64,000 bases of DNA from CBDAPE01 sp965198325 (GTDB taxonomy: Bacteria; Pseudomonadota; Alphaproteobacteria; UBA828; JAPUJA01). The stretch's first letter is position 1; the number at the start of each line of letters is the position of its first letter. Below the pieces are notes generated by a model. The model had not been told where the DNA came from. It was given only the letters and a program-made list of their open reading frames with translations, and ran no database searches. The position numbers were made by a program, and so were the translations under genes. The stretch lies in NCBI GenBank assembly GCA_965198325.1, contig CBDAPE010000019.1, positions 372,001 to 436,000 of the forward strand. The letters are read 5' to 3'. Below are positions 18,541-26,390 of this stretch, piece by piece.

Positions 18541-19641
18541 CTACATGGCGTGCAGCCGCTCCTTCTTCGGATCGAAGAAGGGCATGGGTACGACCGCTGC
18601 CGCACAGCTTACGGTTTCGCCTTTAATTTCGACGGCAGCCCCGATCGCGGTGTGCGCCGGCGCGATATGGCACATCGCAATCGACTTACCGAGCGCGCGG
18701 GAATAGGCCGGGCTGTTTACGGTCCCGACTTTCTCACCACCGACCAAAATATCGGCACCCGCATCGACGGCAGCGTCATGCTGGGCCTCGATTCCACAGG
18801 TCAGCACCTTCTCCTTGCCTTCGAGCTCGAACAGCGCCGCCCGGCCCCGAAAATCCCCCTTCTTGCGGGAGACTGACCACGCACAGGCGCATTCCCACGG
18901 GGTGTGTTCCGGCGTCGCATCGCCGCCGTAAAACAGGAGTGCGCTTTCGACATGGAGAATGTCGAGACCACCGAAACTGATCGGGGTCATGCCGTACTGC
19001 CGACCGTCATCCAGGATCTGATTGTAGACGTCGACCGCGTTGGCTGCAGCGACACAGACCTCGTAACCCCGATCGCCGGAGAACCCGGTCCGCGAGATCG
19101 TCACGTCGACGCCGTATAGTTGTGTATCGATGTGATGGCAGAACGGCACTTCGGCGAGATTGCCCGTGCAGTGAGCATCGAGCAGATCGATCGATTTGGG
19201 ACCTTGAACCGAGAGCATGTGAAGATCGTCGTCGAACTCGGCGACGGCATCCTTGCCCCTCGCGGAATCGGCCAGCATCGCTGCGCAGTCGCCGCCGCCA
19301 TGGACGACGAGATAGTCGTTTTCGGCAAGGTTGTAGATGTAGGCGTCGTCGCAGAAATGGCCGTTGTCCTCCAGAACCGGCGTGTAGGCCGATTTGCCCA
19401 CATAGATCTTGCTCATGTCGCGGGTGGCCAGGTGATCGACCACGGCGAGAGCATCGGGCCCGCGCAGGCGATGTTTCTTGAGCGCGGAGGTGTCCCACAT
19501 GCCGGCCCCGTTCCGAACCGAATCCCGTTCGTCCTGGGGGTCGGTGGGGAAAGAAAACGGCACGTCCATGTCGTTCCATTCGCCCATTTCTCCGCCCAGC
19601 TCGCGCAGTCTGGCGTCGAGCGCCGATACCCTTGCAGCCAT
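18541..19641 (-). CDS. GcvT-like aminomethyltransferase / folate-linked demethylase
   Basis: The 366-residue protein has the T-protein fold: GMWDTSALKKHRLRGPDA near residue 48, a DD pair at 98-99 in the position where GcvT has its folate-binding Asp, SRTGFSGDRGYEV near 190, and a C-terminal barrel with GTVNSPAYSRALGKSIAM. It replaces the GcvT ARD-type motif with GGLDILHVESALLFYGGD. Such proteins move one-carbon units to tetrahydrofolate or demethylate substrates. No glycine-cleavage P, H or L genes are nearby; instead it follows the trimethylamine-dehydrogenase-type gene by 42 bases with a GGGAGA ribosome site. I infer it traps formaldehyde as methylene-folate. A DMSP-demethylase-like role is possible but the sequence is not close to DmdA as I recall it. 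Confidence 0.8.
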   Translation of the reverse strand: MAARVSALDARLRELGGEMGEWNDMDVPFSFPTDPQDERDSVRNGAGMWDTSALKKHRLRGPDALAVVDHLATRDMSKIYVGKSAYTPVLEDNGHFCDDAYIYNLAENDYLVVHGGGDCAAMLADSARGKDAVAEFDDDLHMLSVQGPKSIDLLDAHCTGNLAEVPFCHHIDTQLYGVDVTISRTGFSGDRGYEVCVAAANAVDVYNQILDDGRQYGMTPISFGGLDILHVESALLFYGGDATPEHTPWECACAWSVSRKKGDFRGRAALFELEGKEKVLTCGIEAQHDAAVDAGADILVGGEKVGTVNSPAYSRALGKSIAMCHIAPAHTAIGAAVEIKGETVSCAAAVVPMPFFDPKKERLHAM

Positions 19642-19683
19642 GATCTATCTCCCTTCTTTCATGTCCCCGATCGGATCTCGCCG

Positions 19684-21858
19684 TCAACCGATCTTCGGGT
19701 AGGTTTCGCTTCCCCAGATCTGGCGCTCCCGAATGTAGGGCAACGGCCTCTGGGGATCGCCGGACTCAATTTCCCGGGCAATTCGGTGCCCCTCGAAGAC
19801 AGCGTCCGCGATGTAGCGGGGCGCGTAGGCATCGCCCGAGAGGTAGATCCCCTGAATCTCGTTCTCCTCCCACTCTGGCTGGCGCGCCTTGAGGTCGCGG
19901 AATAGCCCATCGTTGGAAAGCCGGGCCGTGACGAGGATGACCGAGTCGACCATGAAGTTCTCATGTGCGGTGCCCTGGGCACGTGGCAACTCGCCGACGC
20001 GCGGCTCCGTGGTCCGGCGGTAGCCGTCGCGCGAGAGATCGTAGGCCTGCACCCGAACTTCATTGCCGATCTCGACCTCTTCGACCCAGTGGCCGGTACG
20101 AATCGCAATGCCCTTTTCGTGCAACATCCGATGCAGGTTCGGACCTTCGAGGGTGAACTCGGTATAGGGTGCCACCGTGCCCTGCTGGGTGATTAGGGTG
20201 ACGTCCTTGCCCTGATCGCACAGAAACTCGGCCATGCCGACGCCGGTAAAATAGCCATCCGCATCCAGCACGACGACCCGGTCGCCGACCTCCTTGCCGG
20301 CCATTACCTGTTCAGGCGTGCAGAACTGCGCCTGAGAGGCATCGACATTGGCAATATTCTCGTGATCGATCGAATTGTGGCCATCCTGCGCCCAATAGGA
20401 GCCGGTGGCGACCACCACCTTGTCGGCGCCATAGCCCAACACGTCGTCCGCCGATAGACGGGATTTGGTATGGACCTCGACGTTCTTGAGCTTGTCGAGC
20501 TGAATCTGACGGTAGGTGATCACCCGACCCCATTCGGACAAGCCCGGATAGCGCTGAATATCCCTCATGCTGCCGCCGATCTCCGCGTCGGCCTCGACGA
20601 GGTGAACCTCGTAGCCCCGCTCACCCAGTACCCGGGCGCATTCCATGCCCGAAGGACCGGCGCCAACCACGAGAACCGAAGCAGCCTCTTTCGCCTTCTC
20701 GAACTTCTCCGGATGCCAGCCCCGGCGGTATTCTTCCATCGCGGTGGCGTTCTGGGTGCAGATCAGCGGTGGGCCGCCGATTTCCCAACGCGAGATGCAC
20801 ATGTTGCAGCCGATGCATTCGCGAATGTCATCGAGCCGGCCTTCCTCGAGCTTTTTGGGCAGGAACGGGTCGGAGATCGAGGGCCGCGCCGCACCGATGA
20901 TATCGGCCTGACCCGACTTGATGATCTCGACCATATCGTCGGGGCTGGTCACCCGCCCGACCGTAAGGACGGGCACATTGGCGACCGATTTGACATCCTT
21001 GACCCAGGGCCGTTGATGGTTGGCCTTGTAGAATCGCGACGGACCCGCGTCCTCGCCCCATTCGGCGATATCAGCGACGTTGACGTCCCACATGTCCGCA
21101 AGGCCTTCGCGGGTGACGATCTCGACAAACTTGATGCCGTCATCGCCCGCCTCGACGCCTGCCGGGCCGATGATCGTATCGATGGCAAAGCGCGTCACGA
21201 CGGCGCAGTTGGCGCCGACCGCTTCGCGAACGCCCGCGAGCGCTTCGAGCCAGAAGCGTGAGCGGTTCTCGAGCGAACCGCCATATTCGTCGGTACGCTT
21301 GTTGTAGTATTTCGAGAGGAACTGCAACGGCAAATAGCTGTGTGCACCATAGACATAGATGATGTCGAACCCGGCCTGTTCCGCCCGCTTCGCGCCTTCG
21401 ACATACATTTTGATCAGTTTCTTAATGTCGTCCGAATCCGCCTCGTGGGGATAGGTGCGGCTTTCAAAATTGGACGAATAGGGCGACGGGCTCATAGGCA
21501 CATGACGGGTTTCCATACAGGGCGCGTGGGGTCCGCCATGCCACATCTCGCAACCGGCCAGCGCACCGTGCACATGGATACTATCGGTCATGTGACGCAG
21601 GTTGATGACATCGCCTTCGTCCCACAGACGCGCGTGCACCCGTGGCGTATCGTCCGAATCCGGATCGATGGAGCAATATTCAGTACATTGCGCGGCCCAA
21701 CCGCCTTCGGCACGCATTGCCCGATAGGCGGCCTGGACGCCGGGCTTATCCGATCCGGCGCCAATACAATGGGGCACCACATAAAACCGGTTCTTCAGGG
21801 TTTTCGGACCAATCTGAATCGGTTCAAACAGAATGTCGTACTTCGGATCGCGTGCCAT
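19684..21858 (-). CDS. tmd: trimethylamine dehydrogenase-type flavoprotein (TMADH/DMADH family)
   Basis: The 724-residue protein matches the length and block order of trimethylamine dehydrogenase: an FMN barrel, a 4Fe-4S site and an ADP-binding/FAD-like C-terminal half. Cys31 in VVPHCIGAG corresponds to the cysteine that carries FMN covalently. Iron-sulfur ligands are Cys348, 351, 354 and 367. The aromatic bowl that binds the trimethylammonium group is intact (Tyr61, Trp267, Trp358), as are Tyr170, His173 and Asp270. Family enzymes oxidatively demethylate tri- or dimethylamine to formaldehyde and pass electrons to ETF. I recall Gln at the Tyr61 position in dimethylamine dehydrogenase, so trimethylamine is favoured. 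The ATG at 21858 follows AAGGGAG. Confidence 0.9.
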   Translation of the reverse strand: MARDPKYDILFEPIQIGPKTLKNRFYVVPHCIGAGSDKPGVQAAYRAMRAEGGWAAQCTEYCSIDPDSDDTPRVHARLWDEGDVINLRHMTDSIHVHGALAGCEMWHGGPHAPCMETRHVPMSPSPYSSNFESRTYPHEADSDDIKKLIKMYVEGAKRAEQAGFDIIYVYGAHSYLPLQFLSKYYNKRTDEYGGSLENRSRFWLEALAGVREAVGANCAVVTRFAIDTIIGPAGVEAGDDGIKFVEIVTREGLADMWDVNVADIAEWGEDAGPSRFYKANHQRPWVKDVKSVANVPVLTVGRVTSPDDMVEIIKSGQADIIGAARPSISDPFLPKKLEEGRLDDIRECIGCNMCISRWEIGGPPLICTQNATAMEEYRRGWHPEKFEKAKEAASVLVVGAGPSGMECARVLGERGYEVHLVEADAEIGGSMRDIQRYPGLSEWGRVITYRQIQLDKLKNVEVHTKSRLSADDVLGYGADKVVVATGSYWAQDGHNSIDHENIANVDASQAQFCTPEQVMAGKEVGDRVVVLDADGYFTGVGMAEFLCDQGKDVTLITQQGTVAPYTEFTLEGPNLHRMLHEKGIAIRTGHWVEEVEIGNEVRVQAYDLSRDGYRRTTEPRVGELPRAQGTAHENFMVDSVILVTARLSNDGLFRDLKARQPEWEENEIQGIYLSGDAYAPRYIADAVFEGHRIAREIESGDPQRPLPYIRERQIWGSETYPKIG

Positions 21859-22387
21859 GAGATTCAACTCCCTTCCTGTTTGGGTTGCGTGCCCAGTTGA
21901 TCCGGGCGCTTCCAGTTGCCGGCCGGGCCCATCCGACCGCGGACACCGGCCCCGCATCGCCACCCTGCCGGCGTCGATGCGCGTGCGCCTGCCCTGCGAA
22001 TCAGCCTCGGCTCAGTATGGTGCCGGTCGGACCTGCGTCCTTGACTCATATCAAACGCCGGTCCGGCCATCTCCGGGGATGTCATATGCGTTTTACAGCT
22101 TGTATGGTGCGTTCCCGCAGACTTGGCACCTTGTGGGCCGCAGACAGGACACGTATTGTACATGAATTCAGCCGTTGTCGCCGCTGTCGCGCCCGGGGGA
22201 GAGTTGGCGCGCAAAGGGCAGGCGGCAGCCCTGCCAACACCGCGCGACGCCGTCGGCGTTAGGTTTCGCCACGCACTTGGGTGGTATCTCCCCATTACAC
22301 CCCCGGAATCGTTCGCGCCCCACGCCCCTCAACCGCTGGCGCTCACGCAATGATTACCCCGTTCGACCAAAGCCGGCAACCAGCTTA

Positions 22388-22398
22388 GCCAAATTGGC
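22388..22398. promoter_or_regulatory. inverted repeat GCCAA-A-TTGGC
   Basis: A perfect 5-bp inverted repeat with a one-base centre. It shares the CCAA/TTGG core with two larger repeats 20-100 bases away and is the weakest of the three. Confidence 0.35.
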
Positions 22399-22414
22399 CT
22401 ACCGACTCAATGAT

Positions 22415-22433
22415 ACCAATTATGCCTATTGGT
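22415..22433. promoter_or_regulatory. inverted repeat ACCAAT-N7-ATTGGT
   Basis: A perfect 6-bp inverted repeat with a 7-base spacer in the AT-rich patch upstream of tmd. The same half-sites recur at 22471-22490, which suggests a repeated binding site for a dimeric regulator. Confidence 0.45.
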
Positions 22434-22467
22434 TATGTTGTGATAAGGGGTTAAGCGATAACACGTC

Positions 22468-22493
22468 TAAACCAATTTCATAATATTGGTTTA
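22468..22493. promoter_or_regulatory. inverted repeat TAAACCAAT-N8-ATTGGTTTA
   Basis: A perfect 9-bp inverted repeat with an 8-base spacer (22468-22476 and 22485-22493). It contains the ACCAAT/ATTGGT half-sites of the neighbouring repeat, spaced one base wider. No T-run follows it, so an operator is more likely than a terminator. Confidence 0.5.
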
Positions 22494-22528
22494 ACTCGCG
22501 ACCGGATCCGATTCGGCCTGCGGCGAGA

Positions 22529-22963
22529 TCAACGGGGCTCGGTCCGGCTGACCGGTCGAAGCAACGTGGCACCATCCGCAGCATCGCTCTCGATAATGAA
22601 ATAGTGGCCGTCTCGCGCTGCGCGCTCGACCGACTGATCGAGGTCCGGCCGGCAAATTAGCGCACCTGCGCGCAACCAGGCGACGCCGATAATCGTGCCG
22701 AGTTCGACCCGCGGCATGTGGACCGAGCTCGGCAGGATGACGGCGCGTTTACCGACCGCGTCGCAGAGAGACGGCGGGTCCGGGGCATCCGCGCAGATGT
22801 CTTCGACCGGCGACTCTGCCAGCGCCCCAAACGATACCGCGCCAGCCAGGATCGCGCCGCGGACGGCGCCGCGCCCAGTCGGTCCTATTGACCGGCGGGC
22901 GGGAGACTCGAGTTCCAGATGTCGATGGCGATCTGCCACTTTCCGTTCGGCCCGCGCTTCCAA
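22529..22963 (-). CDS. hypothetical protein, possibly exported
   Basis: I do not recognise this protein of up to 144 residues. Third codon positions are GC-rich as in its neighbours, which supports coding. A hydrophobic stretch ILAGAVSFGALAES resembles the core of a signal peptide and is followed by a region with Cys pairs (DICADAP, PPSLCDA, ALICRP). The start is unclear: the part beyond the upstream SnoaL-like gene's stop has no ATG, GTG or TTG before the hydrophobic segment, so initiation would have to be inside that gene (GTG at 22939 or the codon at 22963) or at a non-standard codon. Confidence 0.4.
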   Translation of the reverse strand: MEARAERKVADRHRHLELESPARRSIGPTGRGAVRGAILAGAVSFGALAESPVEDICADAPDPPSLCDAVGKRAVILPSSVHMPRVELGTIIGVAWLRAGALICRPDLDQSVERAARDGHYFIIESDAADGATLLRPVSRTEPR

Positions 22964-23373
22964 ACCAGCGCGTACTTGCCCGCCTCGCTTCCGCTCTCGC
23001 CGCCCTGAGGGGTGAACGAGAGCGTATAATCGCCCCGGGAATAGCCCAGCGTGCCGTTACGCTCGGCGGCCGTCACACTCAACTGGATATCGAACGCGCT
23101 CATGGCGCCGAAGAATCCGCCCCAGAACTCCTGAATCGCAGCGCGCCCTTCGAGAGGCCCGGCATTAGGCGCCATGACGACGGCGTCCGCACCGTAAAGC
23201 TCAGCGAGCGCTATGGCATCGCCCGTGTTGAAGACCTCGACAAAGTGGGCGACGGCCTTCTCGACCTTGCCCTCAAACCAGTCGGCCCTGGCCGCGCCGG
23301 GCGTAAGCAGCAGCACTCCAATCAGGGCGAGTGCCGCAACGCCAAGACGGCGACGGCGAAGAAATCGGTTCAT
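22885..23373 (-). CDS. exported SnoaL/NTF2-like protein
   Basis: The 162-residue protein has a clear signal peptide: RRRR near residue 7, a hydrophobic core and a cleavage site after GAARA (about residue 30). The mature part is a cone-shaped NTF2-like domain of the DUF4440/SnoaL type, with HFVEVFNTGDAIALAELYG, then EGRAAIQEFWGGFF, and WQIAIDIWNSS at the end. Such domains bind small ligands or act as isomerases; no function can be assigned. The ATG at 23373 follows AGGGGGAGGG. It is the second of three small minus-strand genes. Confidence 0.75.
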   Translation of the reverse strand: MNRFLRRRRLGVAALALIGVLLLTPGAARADWFEGKVEKAVAHFVEVFNTGDAIALAELYGADAVVMAPNAGPLEGRAAIQEFWGGFFGAMSAFDIQLSVTAAERNGTLGYSRGDYTLSFTPQGGESGSEAGKYALVWKRGPNGKWQIAIDIWNSSLPPAGQ

Positions 23374-23452
23374 GACACCCTCCCCCTGAGGACGTGGCGC
23401 AGCTCCAACTGCCGCGCTTGCACGACGTCCGTTGTGCAAATCGTTGCGGTGG

Positions 23453-23824
23453 CTATTCCGCCATCTTTCCGTAATAACAAATGGTTTCCGAGAGTACGCC
23501 GGCTTCGCCGACCTTGATCAGGCCTGTGCCCTCGATCGGCGTGCCGGGGATCGCCCACCAGCACCAGACCGTCATGGTGCCGTCGTCCTCTTCCTTGGTA
23601 ACGACTTTCGAGATATCCATGAAGTTATCGAACTGCTGATCACCACGGATATCGGCCACCATCGCCTTGACATCTGCAAAATAGGCCTCGAAATCGGCCT
23701 TGGCGACCTTGCCGGCGTTGGGATCGTCGAAATAGAAGCTGTCGGCGGTCGATGCCATGTGAAGCGATGAATCGCCCGCTGTCCAAGCCTGGGCATAGGT
23801 TCCAATGTGATCAGCAATGCTCAT
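23453..23824 (-). CDS. NTF2-like/SnoaL family protein
   Basis: The 123-residue cytosolic protein has the NTF2-like pattern: an N-terminal helix YAQAWTAGD, DSFYFDDPNAGKVAKADF and a beta-rich C-terminal half ending TICYYGKMAE. The ligand is unknown. It has a strong AAAGGGGAG ribosome site and lies 79 bases upstream of the exported SnoaL-like gene, with which it may form an operon despite only distant similarity. Confidence 0.7.
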   Translation of the reverse strand: MSIADHIGTYAQAWTAGDSSLHMASTADSFYFDDPNAGKVAKADFEAYFADVKAMVADIRGDQQFDNFMDISKVVTKEEDDGTMTVWCWWAIPGTPIEGTGLIKVGEAGVLSETICYYGKMAE

Positions 23825-23963
23825 CGTGCTCTCCCCTTTGTTGATCCGCCACCCGATGGGCGAACGAACTCGAACCTTGAGTACGACGAACCACGCCGCG
23901 CTGTCAAACTCCCGTCGACGTGCCGGACAGGGTGTCGAAGCGCATAAATTGATCGACTGAAAT

Positions 23964-24039
23964 TGGCGTCCCCAGGGGGACTCGAACCCCCGTTTTCGGC
24001 GTGAGAGGCCGATGTCCTAGGCCACTAGACGATGGGGAC
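23964..24039 (-). tRNA. tRNA-Glu (anticodon CTC)
   Basis: On the minus strand the gene begins GTCCCCATCG at 24039, closes the acceptor stem with GGGGAC, and carries an encoded CCA at 23966-23964. The anticodon loop is CTCTCAC between CGGC and GCCG, giving anticodon CTC for GAG codons. The T arm GGGGGTTCGAGTCCCCC is canonical. Confidence 0.97.
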
Positions 24040-24056
24040 CAGCGGCAAGGGGGCTG

Positions 24057-24084
24057 TGATAGCCCAAGGACCGGGGAAAATCAA
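24057..24084 (-). promoter_or_regulatory. possible promoter of tRNA-Glu
   Basis: Reading the minus strand, TTGATT (24084-24079) and CTATCA (24062-24057) are separated by 16 bases and end 17 bases before the tRNA. The match to a sigma-70 promoter is moderate. Confidence 0.4.
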
Positions 24085-24236
24085 TTGTCCGAAAACCGCT
24101 TCCACGATCCTCGATGCGATGCAATTCTTAAGGGTTCGTTAACGCTAGAGGGCCTAGCAATAGGGTGATAGCGTGCCCTTGCTGGCGCTCTTTGCCGACG
24201 GTCCAGCGCAGGACAATCGGACGGATCGCACAACCC

Positions 24237-25322
24237 ATGCTCAAAGAAGCTCTGCCGCGCATGCCCTTCTCTCGAATTGGGCTCCTGCTCATGGGTGGCG
24301 CGCTCGTAATCGGCACCGCCGACTGTGCCGAAATCCACGAAGATATCGTGAACAGCTTCGAACAAGTCGCCGAAGAAGTGGACAGCCGGCCGGACAACGA
24401 TCTACTGCTCGCCGACCAGGGTTTCCAGGCGCTGTCTCAGGGAAATTACCGCGACGCCGAGCTTTATCTCACCACCGCACTCGAGGCCAATTCGTCGAAC
24501 CCCTATGCCCTGTTGAATATGGGTGTGGTCTACGAGAAGACCGGGCGCATCGAGCAGGCCCGGGATATGTACGCCCGGGTCGTCCTGATCAACCCCGTGG
24601 CGACCGCCGTGGAATCGACCGACGAGGGCCTGGTCGGCGCGACACTTGCCGATATCGCCCGGCAAAATCTAGTCTCTCTTAGCGAGCGCACCGAGTCGCT
24701 TGAAGAGAAGGAGCTCCTGGCGACCGGCGACGCCCGCCTCGGAATTCTGCGCGAATTGCTCGAGGCCGGCCTGATCACGACCAACGAGTACACGGCGCGC
24801 GCGCCGAGCGCCGAGAACTCAAGCCTCGACACGGAATTTGTGCTGCCCGCCTCGGCGGACGTCGTGCATCGCCTGGCTAGCCTACGGCTTTATTTGGAGA
24901 CCGATTTCATTACCGACCGGGCCTATGGCTTCGAACGGATGGCAATCCTCGATGCCCTGCTTCCGATCGCCCCGCCGCCGCCCGCCAGTTCCGCCGAACC
25001 GATTCCGCTCCAGCCGACGCCCGAGGCCAGCCTGCCCGCCGCGCCGGCGAGTACCGCCACGACCAATCCGGCAAACCCAATGCGCGTGCACCTAGCGTCC
25101 TATAGAAGCTTCGATGCGGCCCGGAAAGGCTGGTCCGAATTGCAAAGCGCCCACGGAGACCTGCTGGACGGCCTTTCTCTCGAGATTGGCGAAATAGACC
25201 TCGGGCCGGGCCAGGGCGTCTTCTTCCGGGTTCAGGCCGGTCCCATCGACGGCATCGCCGCAGCCCAGTCGCTGTGCGCTCGGCTCAAGCAGCGCGATCT
25301 CTACTGCGTGCCGACGATCTGA
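24237..25322 (+). CDS. TPR and SPOR domain protein
   Basis: The 361-residue protein starts at an ATG at 24237 and has an N-terminal hydrophobic segment (GLLLMGGALVIG) with a cysteine soon after (TADC), so it is exported or a poor-consensus lipoprotein. Residues of about 55-115 form TPR-like helices (AELYLTTALEANSSNPYALLNMGVV is within this stretch). A proline/alanine-rich linker follows, and the last 75 residues are a SPOR domain beginning VHLASYRSFDAARKGW, which in other proteins binds glycan strands lacking stem peptides at division sites. A role in envelope or septal peptidoglycan is inferred. Confidence 0.75.
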   Translation: MLKEALPRMPFSRIGLLLMGGALVIGTADCAEIHEDIVNSFEQVAEEVDSRPDNDLLLADQGFQALSQGNYRDAELYLTTALEANSSNPYALLNMGVVYEKTGRIEQARDMYARVVLINPVATAVESTDEGLVGATLADIARQNLVSLSERTESLEEKELLATGDARLGILRELLEAGLITTNEYTARAPSAENSSLDTEFVLPASADVVHRLASLRLYLETDFITDRAYGFERMAILDALLPIAPPPPASSAEPIPLQPTPEASLPAAPASTATTNPANPMRVHLASYRSFDAARKGWSELQSAHGDLLDGLSLEIGEIDLGPGQGVFFRVQAGPIDGIAAAQSLCARLKQRDLYCVPTI

Positions 25323-25337
25323 CCACTGGACGGGCGT

Positions 25338-26381
25338 CTAATCGCTTAAGTGGCGGCGCGCAGCCTCGATCAGGCCGTCGACCTCTTCCACCATCGTGTC
25401 GTGCGCCGTGACGAGACGGATCATCGGACTCGTCGGGGAGCTTTCCGGCCAACGGTAGAACCCGAACCCCTCGGCCTCGAGCCCTGCGATGACCGGCTTG
25501 GGCAAGGTCACGAAGATTTCGTTGCCTGCCGCCTCGCCTTCCAAGATCGCGCCGGGTAAAGCCGCCAGCCCTTCGGCCAAACGAGCCGCCATGGTATTCG
25601 CCGTACGCGCGAGATCGAGCCACAGGCCGTCGGCGATATAAGCCTCGAGCTGCACGGAGATGAAACGCATTTTCGAAACCAACTGTCCGGCGCGTTTGTG
25701 GTGATAGGCGAGTGTATCGGCGAGCTCGGGCTTGAACAGGACGATGGCTTCGGCCGCCATCGCGCCACCCTTTGTCGCCCCGAACGACAGCACGTCGACG
25801 CCGGTCCGCCAGGTCATGTCCGCCGGCGCGCAACCGAGTGCAGCAACGGCGTTGCCAAGTCGCGCGCCGTCCATGTGGACCGCGAGGTCCGCGTCGCGGG
25901 CAATCCCCGTTAGCTGGCGTATCTCCTCAATGCTGTAGACGCCGCCCGTCTCGGTCTGCTGGGTCAGACTCAGCACCGCGGGTTGGACATGATGAACATC
26001 GCCGACGCCCGCGTTGGTGAGCGCGAAAGCTAGGGCGTCGGCGTCGATCTTTCCCTGTTCGCCCGGCATCAAGGTCAGCTTTGCGCCGCCGGTAAACAAC
26101 TCCGGCGCGCCGCATTCATCGGATTCGATATGGGCCGCGTCGTGACAGTAGATCGCGCCCCAGGGCGGCGAGAGTGTCGCGAGAGAGAGCGAGTTTGCCG
26201 CCGTGCCCGTCACCACCGGCATCACATGCACCTCGGTTTCGAACAGGGCGCCGAACGCCGCGTTGAGCCGGCCGGTGATTTCGTCGGCGCCGTAGCCGCT
26301 GACAGAGCGGTCGTTGGCCGCCGCGATCGCTGCCATGATCGATGGGGCGACCGCTCCGATATTGTCGCTACGAAAGTTCAT
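25338..26381 (-). CDS. ltaE: low-specificity L-threonine aldolase / beta-eliminating lyase
   Basis: The 347-residue fold-type I PLP enzyme splits threonine or allo-threonine to glycine and acetaldehyde. It opens with the family signature MNFRSDNIGAVAP, has MPVVTGTAANSLSL near residue 55, LAVHMDGARLGNA near 165, and the PLP lysine in SFGATKGGAMAAEA near 200. Length is typical. It begins nine bases after the JAMM gene's stop on the same strand. Other aldolases acting on beta-hydroxy amino acids cannot be excluded. Confidence 0.9.
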   Translation of the reverse strand: MNFRSDNIGAVAPSIMAAIAAANDRSVSGYGADEITGRLNAAFGALFETEVHVMPVVTGTAANSLSLATLSPPWGAIYCHDAAHIESDECGAPELFTGGAKLTLMPGEQGKIDADALAFALTNAGVGDVHHVQPAVLSLTQQTETGGVYSIEEIRQLTGIARDADLAVHMDGARLGNAVAALGCAPADMTWRTGVDVLSFGATKGGAMAAEAIVLFKPELADTLAYHHKRAGQLVSKMRFISVQLEAYIADGLWLDLARTANTMAARLAEGLAALPGAILEGEAAGNEIFVTLPKPVIAGLEAEGFGFYRWPESSPTSPMIRLVTAHDTMVEEVDGLIEAARRHLSD

Positions 26382-26390
26382 GCGGGCCTC

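Larger units (their letters stand above)
21859..22528. other. 670-base noncoding region upstream of tmd
   Basis: No convincing gene is present; short open frames here have no family features. The half nearest tmd is GC-rich like the genome, while 22380-22500 is strikingly AT-rich and holds three inverted repeats sharing CCAA(T)/(A)TTGG half-sites. It is the longest gene-free stretch in the window and probably contains the control region for tmd and the GcvT-like gene. Confidence 0.6.

Noticed and set aside
18541..19641. DMSP demethylase DmdA
   Set aside because: The fold is shared, but the key blocks do not resemble DmdA as I recall it, and the neighbours point to methylamines.
22123..22353. 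Short open frames in the gene-free region before tmd
   Set aside because: No ribosome site, no family features and odd composition; the noncoding reading with inverted repeats is more economical.
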